A DNA stretch of 14,836 nt from contig NZ_CAMLDX010000086.1 in assembly GCF_946478885.1 (NCBI RefSeq), positions 1 to 14,836 on the forward strand, given 5' to 3'. A program made the position numbers and the translations under genes. Shown here piece after piece: positions 7,295-13,819 of this stretch. The stretch comes from an uncultured Bacillus sp. Its GTDB lineage: Bacteria; Bacillota; Bacilli; Bacillales_B; DSM-18226. Within the stretch, counting starts at the first letter, position 1; every line of letters starts with the position of its first letter. Under the pieces are notes generated by a model. It made no database searches and had not been told where the DNA came from. It saw only the letters and a list, made by a program, of their open reading frames with translations.

Positions 7295-7762
7295 TTGAAA
7301 AAGGTTCTGATATTTTTAGGAATTGTGGTTGTATTATTTGTGGCCCTTGCTGTTTTAACAAATATGCAGCATAAAGAAAAGGCAGAGGACAATCCCTATG
7401 GAAAAAAATCTCTTTATGCGGCCACAGTAGATTTACTTGATGATGAATATTATCAAAACATTATCCTGCCTGACGAATTGGAAGAAAAACTGGCTGATCA
7501 AGATGATGTCACCGTTTATTTCTTTCAATCCGATTGTGGATTTTGCAAACAGGCAACACCCATTATTGCCCCAATGGCAGAAGAAATGGGGATTAATCTG
7601 GTTCAATATAATCTGTTGGAATTTAAAGCAGGCTGGGATGAGTACCATATAGAAGGCACTCCGACTATCGTTCAATTTAAAGACGGAAAAGAAGCTGCCA
7701 GAATTGAAGATCTTCAGGATGAAGAAACATATCGTCAGTGGTTTGCCGAGAACAGTCAGTAA
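7295..7762 (+). CDS. Membrane-anchored thioredoxin-like thiol-disulfide protein
   Basis: This 155-residue protein has a single N-terminal membrane helix (about residues 3-22, MKKVLIFLGIVVVLFVALAV), then a thioredoxin fold with the active-site CGFC at residues 81-84 and the cis-proline segment GTPT (P123). No clear lipobox is present, so it is probably held outside the membrane by an uncleaved signal anchor. The TTG start is supported by GGAGG nine bases upstream, located in the last codons of bdbC. The gap between stop and start is one base. It is shorter than BdbD (about 220 residues) and lacks room for a DsbA-type helical insertion. It is therefore likely to be a TlpA/thioredoxin-type partner of BdbC rather than BdbD itself. 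Whether it oxidises, reduces or isomerises substrates cannot be decided by eye. A strong terminator follows. Confidence 0.85.
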   Translation: MKKVLIFLGIVVVLFVALAVLTNMQHKEKAEDNPYGKKSLYAATVDLLDDEYYQNIILPDELEEKLADQDDVTVYFFQSDCGFCKQATPIIAPMAEEMGINLVQYNLLEFKAGWDEYHIEGTPTIVQFKDGKEAARIEDLQDEETYRQWFAENSQ

Positions 7763-7853
7763 AAGTAAAAATACCTTGTCCAGCGTGGGACTCTTAAGTT
7801 AAGTATGCTCAGCTCCGACTCAGACACTAATCTAAATTCAGAAATACGATTAA

Positions 7854-7911
7854 AAAAGACAGACAAGTGCGGGGGGCACCTCTTTAGTGTCCTTCCACTT
7901 GTCTGTCTTTT
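7854..7911. terminator. Bidirectional terminator between the bdb operon and yhcU
   Basis: A perfect 16-base-pair outer stem runs from AAAAGACAGACAAGTG (7854-7869) to CACTTGTCTGTCTTTT (7896-7911). The loop can add an inner stem of GGGCAC with GTGTCC. A and T tracts flank both feet, so it can stop both convergent transcripts. Its right edge touches the yhcU stop codon (7911-7913). The 90 bases before it, after the thioredoxin-like gene, hold no recognisable feature. Confidence 0.9.
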
Positions 7912-8309
7912 CATATTAATATTTGATTTGCCGGCTTTATATAAATGCTGAATTCATCCTCTTTTTCAGATTTTGATGCCTCAAACTGCTCATATCCAAA
8001 CGGAAAATATAAGCCATACTCCTCTAAAATGGCAACATTTTTGTAAAAGGTATCCATATATTGTCCATCTAAGTTTTCCGTTTCAAGGATTGCTATTAAT
8101 GTCTGTAGGCTTGCAATTACCTGATAAGCATCTTTTAATGTTCCAAACTGTTCAAAATGGCTCTTGGACATACCTAGTACTTTTAGCCTTTCATATTTTT
8201 GAATATCCCCATCAGAAAAATATGCCGGAAAAATATCAGTATAAAAATGATTGATTAATTCCTTTATTTTTTCTTCTTGACCAGTTGTTGGAGCAAAAAC
8301 CACTTTCAC
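7911..8309 (-). CDS. yhcU: YhcU-like protein (DUF5365)
   Basis: This 132-residue soluble protein matches B. subtilis YhcU in length and in its N-terminal pattern (VKVVFAPTTGQEEKIKELINHFYTDIFPAYFSD). Its function is unknown. It is rich in aromatic and acidic residues, largely helical, and has no cysteine or membrane segment. I prefer the GTG at 8307-8309, which is preceded by AAAGGTGG with a seven-base spacer. The longer frame from ATG 8352-8354 would add 15 residues with no ribosome site. It is divergent from the pseudouridine synthase gene yhcT, as expected for the yhcT-yhcU neighbourhood of Bacillus. Its stop codon sits at the foot of the shared terminator. A TTATC-N4-GATAA dyad lies upstream at about 8369-8382, but I could not identify a clear promoter. 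Confidence 0.78.
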   Translation of the reverse strand: MKVVFAPTTGQEEKIKELINHFYTDIFPAYFSDGDIQKYERLKVLGMSKSHFEQFGTLKDAYQVIASLQTLIAILETENLDGQYMDTFYKNVAILEEYGLYFPFGYEQFEASKSEKEDEFSIYIKPANQILI

Positions 8310-8498
8310 ACTAAACCCACCTTTGTACAATCTGTTCGTATCATAGATATACATAGAATAGCATATTATCTTGTGATAAGATGATGGTAATTAATTGAAG
8401 GCTGGTTCTGTCTGCAAATGGACAAAACGGCTGACTAAATCGGTTATTTTGTACAGATGTATGAAATAGAGGAAAAGCAATGACAATAGGAGAAAAGC

Positions 8499-9419
8499 AT
8501 GATTCAAACAAAACGTACTGGAGAATGGTTCGAAATCAAAATTCCTGATAAATGGGCTGGTCTAACACTTGAAAGACTGTTTCGCGATATTTGGCATGCC
8601 CCAAAAAAGCAAACTCATATGCTAAGAATGGAAAAAGGAGTAACACTTAATGGACAAGCAGCTAATTGGACCGCATCCTTAAATAAGGGCGACTGGATCC
8701 AAATCCGTTTTTTTACTAAAGCGGATTTTGGCGTAATTCCCGCCTCCTATGATCTCTCCATTTTGTATGAAGATGATCATCTGATCGTCGTTAACAAGCC
8801 CGCTGGAATGGATACACACCCCAATGTCCCTGAACAGAAAAATACACTTGCAAATGCAGTAGCCTTTTATCTTCAATCAAAGGGGGAGTTTAGACAGGTC
8901 AAGCATGTTCACCGACTAGACCGCAATACAACCGGGGCTGTTTTGTTTGCAAAGCATCCCTTTATTGGCGCGCTGCTGGATGTGATGCTGGAAAAAAGAC
9001 AAATTAAACGGACATATGTTGCCATTGTTCATGGAATTTTATCTAAAAAAGAAGGCACCATCAATGAACCTATCGGCAAAGACCGCCACCATCCTGTTAG
9101 AAGAAGGATTTCCTCTGGGGGTCAGTCTGCGGTCACTCATTATCAAATAATAAAGACTGACCAAAAGCGGAAGTTAACGGTCATAAAATGCCAGCTTGCA
9201 ACCGGCAGAACACATCAAATACGGGTTCATTTCAGCTTTATAGGACACCCACTGGCCGGGGATACTCTTTATGGAGGAAAACCGATTGTTGCCAGACAAG
9301 CCTTACATGCTGTAAAACTGGAATTCACACACCCATTCACAGAGAGACCCATTACTTGTTTTGCATCATTTCTGGACCACCCGATCATTTTTACAGATAT
9401 ACATCCAGAATTGATTTAA
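8499..9419 (+). CDS. yhcT: RluA-family RNA pseudouridine synthase
   Basis: This 306-residue enzyme converts selected uridines in RNA to pseudouridine. The RluA catalytic motif HRLDRNTTG (about residues 138-146) carries the catalytic aspartate at about 141. The later GRTHQIRVHF (236-245) and GHPLAGDTLYGG (249-260) complete the active site. The first 80 residues resemble an S4-like RNA-binding segment, and VVNKPAGMDTHP (97-108) starts the core. Length, order and location beside yhcU fit B. subtilis YhcT. The ATG is preceded by AGGAG with a six-base spacer. The target RNA position is not predictable from sequence. A hairpin repeat (copy C) begins within a few bases of the stop codon and may help end the transcript, as I see no classic terminator. 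Confidence 0.93.
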   Translation: MIQTKRTGEWFEIKIPDKWAGLTLERLFRDIWHAPKKQTHMLRMEKGVTLNGQAANWTASLNKGDWIQIRFFTKADFGVIPASYDLSILYEDDHLIVVNKPAGMDTHPNVPEQKNTLANAVAFYLQSKGEFRQVKHVHRLDRNTTGAVLFAKHPFIGALLDVMLEKRQIKRTYVAIVHGILSKKEGTINEPIGKDRHHPVRRRISSGGQSAVTHYQIIKTDQKRKLTVIKCQLATGRTHQIRVHFSFIGHPLAGDTLYGGKPIVARQALHAVKLEFTHPFTERPITCFASFLDHPIIFTDIHPELI

Positions 9420-9420
9420 G

Positions 9421-9530
9421 CCAATAAGGTTATCCCATAAGGTGTTAGACACCCATAGTTGATCTATATCCAGTGCAGATGCAAAGTGATACTAGATACG
9501 ATTTTGTGGTGTCTGGCACCTTTACTTTTG
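9421..9530. repeat. Hairpin repeat, copy C
   Basis: The arms GGTGTTAGACACC (9441-9453) and GGTGTCTGGCACC (9508-9520) pair fully when G-U pairs are allowed, and AA/TT pairs extend the stem. The left flank TATCCCATAAGGTG is the same as the minus-strand right arm of copy A. The core (ATGCAAAGTGATA, then TAGATACGATTTTG, 9479-9506) parallels the minus strand of copy A. It begins immediately after the yhcT stop codon. Confidence 0.75.
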
Positions 9531-9822
9531 GAACAGTTTCCTTTTTAGGATAAGCAGTCACTGTTCATTTCCTCTTCAACAATCTAGGCGTCTTTACAAT
9601 GATGTATTGAACCCCTCATGACTAAAGTCGCGAGTATTCTCGGCTATTTGATAAAAATGAAAAAATATTGTCATTTTACCGGAACAGACTTTTTTTCTGT
9701 CTTCTTAAATCAGGAGAGAATTGCTATATCAAAATAATTAAATAAAGCGAGTTAAGACAAAAATAAAGACGTAAACCATTCATTAACTATATTGATAGCA
9801 CAAGACTGTTAATATTAAGATT

Positions 9823-9853
9823 ATGTAAATTTTTGATTCAAAAACTTTTACAT
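9823..9853. promoter_or_regulatory. Interrupted palindrome overlapping the pit promoter (possible operator)
   Basis: The outer arms ATGTAAA (9823-9829) and TTTACAT (9847-9853) are perfect inverted repeats. The inner arms TTTTTG (9830-9835) and CAAAAA (9839-9844) are also perfect, with a two-base bulge on the right side only. The right outer arm contains the -35 box of the downstream promoter. A protein bound here would be well placed to control the pit operon. It does not match the tandem TTHACA array of a PhoP box. Confidence 0.5.
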
Positions 9854-9874
9854 TCGACATTTTTCGATTAAAAT
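9847..9874 (+). promoter_or_regulatory. Sigma-A promoter of the ykaA-pit operon
   Basis: TTTACA (9847-9852) and TAAAAT (9869-9874) are separated by 16 bases, and each box differs from consensus at one position. Transcription would start near 9881, about 40 bases before the first gene. Confidence 0.6.
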
Positions 9875-9923
9875 TAATTCGTTTGGTTTTACTTTGGATG
9901 ATAAAATTTTTGGAGGTAACAAA

Positions 9924-10541
9924 ATGGTTTTCAAAAAGAAGGACAAGTTTGCAATATTGTTGCATAACATTTCGTCAAATCTGCAAGAGGCAGCCAATTT
10001 TTTTGCTGATTACCGGTTACAAAACGTAAGTGATTTAAAAATTTTCTCCGAAACAATGAAGGAATATGAAACTAAAGGAGATACATTTGTCCATGAGGTA
10101 ATTAAGGAATTAAATAATGCCTTTATCACTCCAATTGAGCGGGAAGATATTTTATCTTTAACGATTAGCATGGATGATGTGCTGGATGGACTTGAACACA
10201 CTTCCGCCTTGTTTGAAATGTACAACATTATCGATGCAGATGATTTCATGCTAAAATTTTCTGAGGCTCTCAAGGGTTGTGCCAATGAAATTCAGGATGC
10301 TGTAGTGCTTTTGTCGACAAAAAAATTGCTGCACATCCGTGAACACGCCATAAAGATTAAGGATTATGAATCAAAATGTGACGGTATTCAAAGACAATCC
10401 ATTAAACACCTGTTCTCTGTGGAAAAAGATCCAATTAAAATCATTCAATACAAAGAGATTTATGAAAATCTTGAAAACATAGCAGACTACTGTCAAAACG
10501 TTGCCAATACATTAGAAACCATCATCATGAAAAATGCATAA
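9924..10541 (+). CDS. ykaA: DUF47 (PhoU-like) phosphate transport accessory protein
   Basis: This 205-residue all-helical soluble protein is of the DUF47/PhoU-related type that is encoded beside Pit phosphate transporters and is thought to regulate them. Recognisable features include MVFKKKDKFAILLHNISSNLQEAANFF at the start, the ETKGD segment and the EREDILSLTISMDDVLDGLE segment. The latter has the acidic pattern that binds metal in PhoU-like folds. A second half-repeat follows (KDYESKCDGIQRQSI, then NLENIADYCQNVANTLETI). I chose ATG 9924, as GGAGG lies seven bases before it. The in-frame ATG at 9894 has no such site. It matches B. subtilis YkaA in length and is followed by pit after 13 bases, so the two form one transcript from the promoter at 9847. 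Confidence 0.93.
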   Translation: MVFKKKDKFAILLHNISSNLQEAANFFADYRLQNVSDLKIFSETMKEYETKGDTFVHEVIKELNNAFITPIEREDILSLTISMDDVLDGLEHTSALFEMYNIIDADDFMLKFSEALKGCANEIQDAVVLLSTKKLLHIREHAIKIKDYESKCDGIQRQSIKHLFSVEKDPIKIIQYKEIYENLENIADYCQNVANTLETIIMKNA

Positions 10542-10554
10542 GGGGATATAACAA

Positions 10555-11553
10555 ATGGACTCACTTTTTCTTTTAACCATTTTAATTGTCATTTGTGCCC
10601 TAGCATTTGATTTTATCAACGGCTTCCATGATACTGCGAACGCCATCGCAACTTCTGTCTCAACTAAGGCATTGAAACCTCGGCATGCCATCTTGATGGC
10701 TGCTACAATGAACTTTGTCGGTGCTATGACATTTACTGGTGTCGCAAAAACCATCACAAAGGATATCGTTGACCCGTTTACATTACCTAACGGATCTGTT
10801 GTGATCCTGGCTGCACTTTTGGCAGCTATTGCATGGAATTTAATCACTTGGTATTACGGGATCCCAAGCAGCTCATCACATGCAATTATTGGTGCAATTG
10901 CAGGGGCGGCAATCGTTTCTGCCGGAGCTGATTCATTAAATTATTCAGGCTTTATCAAGATCATTGAGGCTCTACTTGTTTCTCCTATTCTTGCCTTTTT
11001 AGTAGGTTATATCGTATACAGCATTTTTAAAGTGATTTTTAAACATAATAATTTAGCCAAAACTAACAAAGGCTTTCGTATCTTCCAAATCTTCACTGCG
11101 GCTTTACAATCGTATTCACACGGAACCAATGATGCGCAGAAAGCGATGGGGATTATTACAATGGCGTTAATTGCCAGCGGCCATCTTCCTTCAAATGAAG
11201 TGCCCATTTGGGTTCAGTTTGCCTGTGCAACTGCCATGGGACTTGGAACATCCATCGGCGGCTGGAAGATCATCAAAACAGTCGGCGGCAATATTATGAA
11301 AATCCGACCTGTCAACGGAGTAGCAGCAGACCTAACAGGCGCTTTGATTATTTTCATAGCCACTTTTATTCACTTGCCAGTTAGTACAACCCATGTTATC
11401 TCATCTTCTATTATGGGTGTCGGCGCTTCCCACCGCTTAAAAGGAGTGAAATGGGGTACGGCACAACGTATGATTATAACTTGGGTCATTACACTACCAA
11501 TAGCGGCAACCTTGTCAGGACTATTTTATTTATTGTTAAATCTATTCTTTTAA
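10555..11553 (+). CDS. pit: Low-affinity inorganic phosphate transporter (Pit)
   Basis: This 332-residue PiT-family permease imports inorganic phosphate, in bacteria usually as a metal-phosphate complex with protons. The internally duplicated family signature is complete. The first half has DFINGFHDTANAIATSVSTKAL (about residues 19-40) and GIPSSSSHAIIGAIAG (102-117). The second half has SYSHGTNDAQKAMGII (186-201) and LPVSTTHVISSSIMG (near 276-290). About ten hydrophobic segments run along the chain. Its size equals that of B. subtilis Pit, which is shorter than E. coli PitA because of a small central loop. The ATG follows AAGGGGAT with a short spacer and lies 13 bases after the accessory gene, in the same transcript. 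A long hairpin follows its stop codon. Confidence 0.95.
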   Translation: MDSLFLLTILIVICALAFDFINGFHDTANAIATSVSTKALKPRHAILMAATMNFVGAMTFTGVAKTITKDIVDPFTLPNGSVVILAALLAAIAWNLITWYYGIPSSSSHAIIGAIAGAAIVSAGADSLNYSGFIKIIEALLVSPILAFLVGYIVYSIFKVIFKHNNLAKTNKGFRIFQIFTAALQSYSHGTNDAQKAMGIITMALIASGHLPSNEVPIWVQFACATAMGLGTSIGGWKIIKTVGGNIMKIRPVNGVAADLTGALIIFIATFIHLPVSTTHVISSSIMGVGASHRLKGVKWGTAQRMIITWVITLPIAATLSGLFYLLLNLFF

Positions 11554-11564
11554 TAATTTCATTT

Positions 11565-11617
11565 AAGGATGTTTCAAAAACACAGGTACTCGTGACCCCT
11601 TTTTTTGAAGCAGCCTT
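11565..11617 (+). terminator. Terminator-like hairpin after pit
   Basis: AAGGATGTTTCAAAAA (11565-11580) pairs with TTTTTGAAGCAGCCTT (about 11602-11617) over 16 positions, with one mismatch and one G-U pair. The T-rich stretch ATTTTTATCTTTTT follows. The loop is about 21 bases. It probably ends the ykaA-pit transcript. Confidence 0.65.
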
Positions 11618-11759
11618 ATTTTTATCTTTTTAACTATACATTCCCCGCAATATTTCCCAGTTCAAATAATTTTTTTCCATTCATGATTCGAAACCTTTTT
11701 TACAAAATAAAGATGTACGGCAATAGGCCGACAAATTTTCAGCTGGAGGTTTTAAAAAA

Positions 11760-12383
11760 ATGCAGCAAACACTTAACCCAACCGATAATACCCAGCCATT
11801 GATGAATACAACGCAGGCCACTGATACATTGCATGGCGGTCATGAACTAATGGATGTCCATGAAGTATTGAGCTGTTTAGTCTCAACTTTGGATCAATAT
11901 CTGTTATACCAACAACATATTAAGGATTCTAAACTACAAGACATCCTGAACCGTCAGCATCAATTTATCCTTGATAACTACAATATCCTATGTGAGTGTT
12001 TTAAATCCGGAAAAAACCCTTCCCACCATACGACAAGATATACCATGAATCAAAGTAATGATGTCGTATACGGATTAAAGAGCGGACAGCCTAAGAAGCC
12101 CCATACTAATGCAGCCGAAACGAGCGACCAATGTATTTCAAATTATATGATGGGGCTGTTAAAATCAGGATCCGGAGCCATGACTACAGCTGCACTTGAG
12201 GTGACCAACCCTGTCGTCCGCAGAGTGATTGCTGATTCTGTTCCGAACTTTATTGAAATGGCATATGAAATTTTCCAATATCAAAATAAACAGGGGTATT
12301 ATCAAGTAGCACGCTTAGATCAGCAAGATATGCAGCAGCTTATTAACAGCTATGCACCATCTGCTGGACAACAGCTTCAGTAA
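11760..12383 (+). CDS. yhcQ: CotF-family spore coat protein (YhcQ-like)
   Basis: This 207-residue protein belongs to the CotF family of spore coat components. A polar, Q/N/T-rich N-terminal tail (1-25) precedes the domain. HELMDVHEVLSCLVSTLDQYLLYQQHIKD opens a helical bundle, and the C-terminal conserved part is SDQCISNYMMGLLKSGSGAMTTAALEVTNPVVRRVIADSVPNFIEMAYEIFQYQNKQGYYQVARLD. The gene lies near yhcT and yhcU as yhcQ does in B. subtilis, and the length agrees (about 210-217 residues). It has few cysteines and no membrane segment. The ATG follows GGAGG with a ten-base spacer. I could not find a convincing sporulation promoter in the 140 bases upstream, although sporulation-specific expression is expected. 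A long structured hairpin starts ten bases after the stop codon. Confidence 0.88.
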   Translation: MQQTLNPTDNTQPLMNTTQATDTLHGGHELMDVHEVLSCLVSTLDQYLLYQQHIKDSKLQDILNRQHQFILDNYNILCECFKSGKNPSHHTTRYTMNQSNDVVYGLKSGQPKKPHTNAAETSDQCISNYMMGLLKSGSGAMTTAALEVTNPVVRRVIADSVPNFIEMAYEIFQYQNKQGYYQVARLDQQDMQQLINSYAPSAGQQLQ

Positions 12384-12726
12384 GCCCTATTTAATAAAGA
12401 GTTGTCTGACTACGCATAGGAATACAAATAACCTGTTTTTTGGGATATTTCTCCAGCGAAGTCAGACCTCTCTTTATACCTAGACTTTTTAAACATATGT
12501 ATGAAGATGGGCAGATCACGATTAATCTTCAGCAATAATTTGTTGAAAAATTAGATCATTATACCAATATAAACATCTGTGACAATGAATCCGGCCTGAT
12601 TTCCCGTATATATACCTGAATTACTAGCTCATTCCTGCTATGCAAAGTTCGCTGTTGGAAGAACATTTATGTTAAGATGAAATGGCTAGTTTACAATATT
12701 CCGCATTAAATGGAGGCATTGTGCAA
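12384..12726. other. Intergenic region between yhcQ and pgl, 343 bases
   Basis: The first part holds an 84-base stem-loop (12394-12477). The middle (about 12497-12619) contains a short reading frame, ATG 12497 to TAA 12536-12538, that stays open after the stop until TGA 12617. It may be a gene remnant, but it has no ribosome site. The end holds the extended -10 candidate TGTTAAGAT (12670-12678) before pgl. No intact gene is apparent on either strand. Confidence 0.65.
12394..12477 (+). terminator. Long stem-loop downstream of yhcQ
   Basis: ATAAAGAG, a two-base gap, and GTCTGACT (12394-12411) pair with AGTCAGAC, a two-base gap, and CTCTTTAT (12460-12477). That is 16 base pairs around one 2x2 internal loop. 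The 48-base interior can form a further partial stem (AAATA...CC with GG...TATTT). The usual T-run directly after the stem is missing (ATACCTAGACTTTTT follows). Termination or mRNA 3' protection is likely, but unproven. Confidence 0.5.
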
Positions 12727-13782
12727 ATGAAAAATACACCAAAGTTTCTGGGGTTTATTGGTACATACACAAAAGGAGACAGTCAAGGAATTTATTCCTT
12801 TATCTTTAATACAGCAACCGGACAGATTGAAAAAATAAAGACCGCAGCAAGGTTAAATAATCCCACTTTTTTAAGTATCGCAAGAGACAACCGTTTCCTC
12901 TACAGCGTGGTTCAGGACGGAAGTGAAGGCGGTGTAGCTGCTTTTTCGCTCAACAGCGCCTCAGGTGAACTCCTGCCGTTAAACAGGCAGACAACAGCTG
13001 GTCCCCAGCCAAGCCATCTTCAACTCGACAGCAAACAACAATACTTGCTTACTGCTAATTATCATAAAGGAACGGTTGCGGCCTATACAATAGATGCTGA
13101 AAGCGGACAAGTGAACAGCCAGGCTTCTCTCATCCAACATAATGGAGCATCTCCCTCTCAGACTCCACATCCCCATTATGCTTCCTTCACACCAGATGAA
13201 AAGTATGTTGCTGTAGTGGATTTGGGAATTGACCAGGTGCTAACCTATGAAATCAGGGGCAATAACTTGCATAAAGTCAGCCATTTAGAGCTAAAGCACG
13301 GCTGTGGTCCGAGACATCTTGATTTCCATCCAAACGGAAAATTCGCTTACCTTATGACAGAATACAGTTCAGAGGTAATTGCTTTAAACTATCATGCAGA
13401 AAACGGAACCTTTTCCGTGCTGCAGACCATATTGGCTATTCCTGCAGATTTTACTGGAAATAATCAAGGGAGTGCCATTCACACTACCTCCGATGGTCGC
13501 TTTATTTATGCCGCAAATCGCGGACATAACAGCATGGCTGTTTTTGCAGTCGATCCAACAAGTGGAAGGCTTTCCTTGGTTGAGCATGTGACCTCTGCCG
13601 GAAATTGGCCGCGCGATTTCTCCTTAGATCCATCAGAACAATATATCATCGGGTCGAATCAGGAGTCAGGAAATCTTGTGATCTACAAAAGAAACCCTGA
13701 AACCGGAAGACTGGTCCTCCTCCAATCTGACATTAAGGTCCCACATCCCGTTTGTATTAAGTTTGTGCAGCAGCCTTTTTAG
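12727..13782 (+). CDS. pgl: 6-phosphogluconolactonase, beta-propeller type
   Basis: This 351-residue seven-bladed beta-propeller of the lactonase/YkgB family hydrolyses 6-phosphogluconolactone in the pentose phosphate pathway. Family landmarks are GFIGTYTKGDSQGIY near the start, PSHLQLDSKQQYLLTANY, the HPHYASFTPDEKYVAVVDLGIDQVLTY segment, GCGPRHLDFHPNGKFAYLMTE, RFIYAANRGHNSMAVFAVD and GNWPRDFSLDPSEQYIIGSNQ. I prefer ATG 12727 (MKNTPKFLGF), preceded by GGAGG ten bases upstream. The frame extends to ATG 12682, but those extra residues lack a ribosome site and family support. A GTG at 12721 is too close to the GGAGG. It appears to be a single-gene unit ending at a terminator shared with yhbH. 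Some members of this family act on other lactones, so the exact substrate is inferred. Confidence 0.9.
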   Translation: MKNTPKFLGFIGTYTKGDSQGIYSFIFNTATGQIEKIKTAARLNNPTFLSIARDNRFLYSVVQDGSEGGVAAFSLNSASGELLPLNRQTTAGPQPSHLQLDSKQQYLLTANYHKGTVAAYTIDAESGQVNSQASLIQHNGASPSQTPHPHYASFTPDEKYVAVVDLGIDQVLTYEIRGNNLHKVSHLELKHGCGPRHLDFHPNGKFAYLMTEYSSEVIALNYHAENGTFSVLQTILAIPADFTGNNQGSAIHTTSDGRFIYAANRGHNSMAVFAVDPTSGRLSLVEHVTSAGNWPRDFSLDPSEQYIIGSNQESGNLVIYKRNPETGRLVLLQSDIKVPHPVCIKFVQQPF

Positions 13783-13784
13783 AA

Positions 13785-13819
13785 CAAAAAAAGCGATAGG
13801 GTTCGACCTATCACCTTTT
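13785..13819. terminator. Bidirectional terminator between pgl and yhbH
   Basis: GATAGG (13795-13800) and CCTATC (13807-13812) form a six-base-pair stem with a GTTCGA loop, extendable by one G-C pair across a mismatch. On the minus strand it is followed by a run of seven Ts (complement of 13786-13792), and on the plus strand by CCTTTTA. It is therefore stronger for yhbH than for pgl. Confidence 0.75.

Larger units (their letters stand above)
9420..9923. other. Intergenic region before the pit operon, 504 bases
   Basis: The first 110 bases are hairpin repeat copy C. The stretch from about 9536 to 9820 is AT-rich and holds only small local hairpins (for example CGAG-TATT-CTCG near 9633). I see no credible gene in it on either strand. 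The last 100 bases carry an interrupted palindrome overlapping a sigma-A promoter, and then the ribosome site of the DUF47 gene. Confidence 0.75.

Noticed and set aside
7763..7853. Degenerate mobile repeat after the thioredoxin-like gene (CTTGTCCAGC, CTTAAGTTAAG)
   Set aside because: The short motifs vaguely recall common Bacillus intergenic repeats, but there is no second copy in the window and no extended dyad.
9823..9874. PhoP box array upstream of the pit operon
   Set aside because: Only one direct TTTACA is present, with an inverted partner. Tandem TTHACA repeats at 11-base intervals are not seen.
10512..10847. 111-codon minus-strand frame across the ykaA-pit junction
   Set aside because: It overlaps two well-supported genes in antisense and has no family resemblance. 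It arises from the codon use of pit.
11451..11802. Short plus-strand frames overlapping the end of pit and the pit-yhcQ gap
   Set aside because: They run out of frame through pit or through the terminator hairpin and lack ribosome sites and recognisable products.
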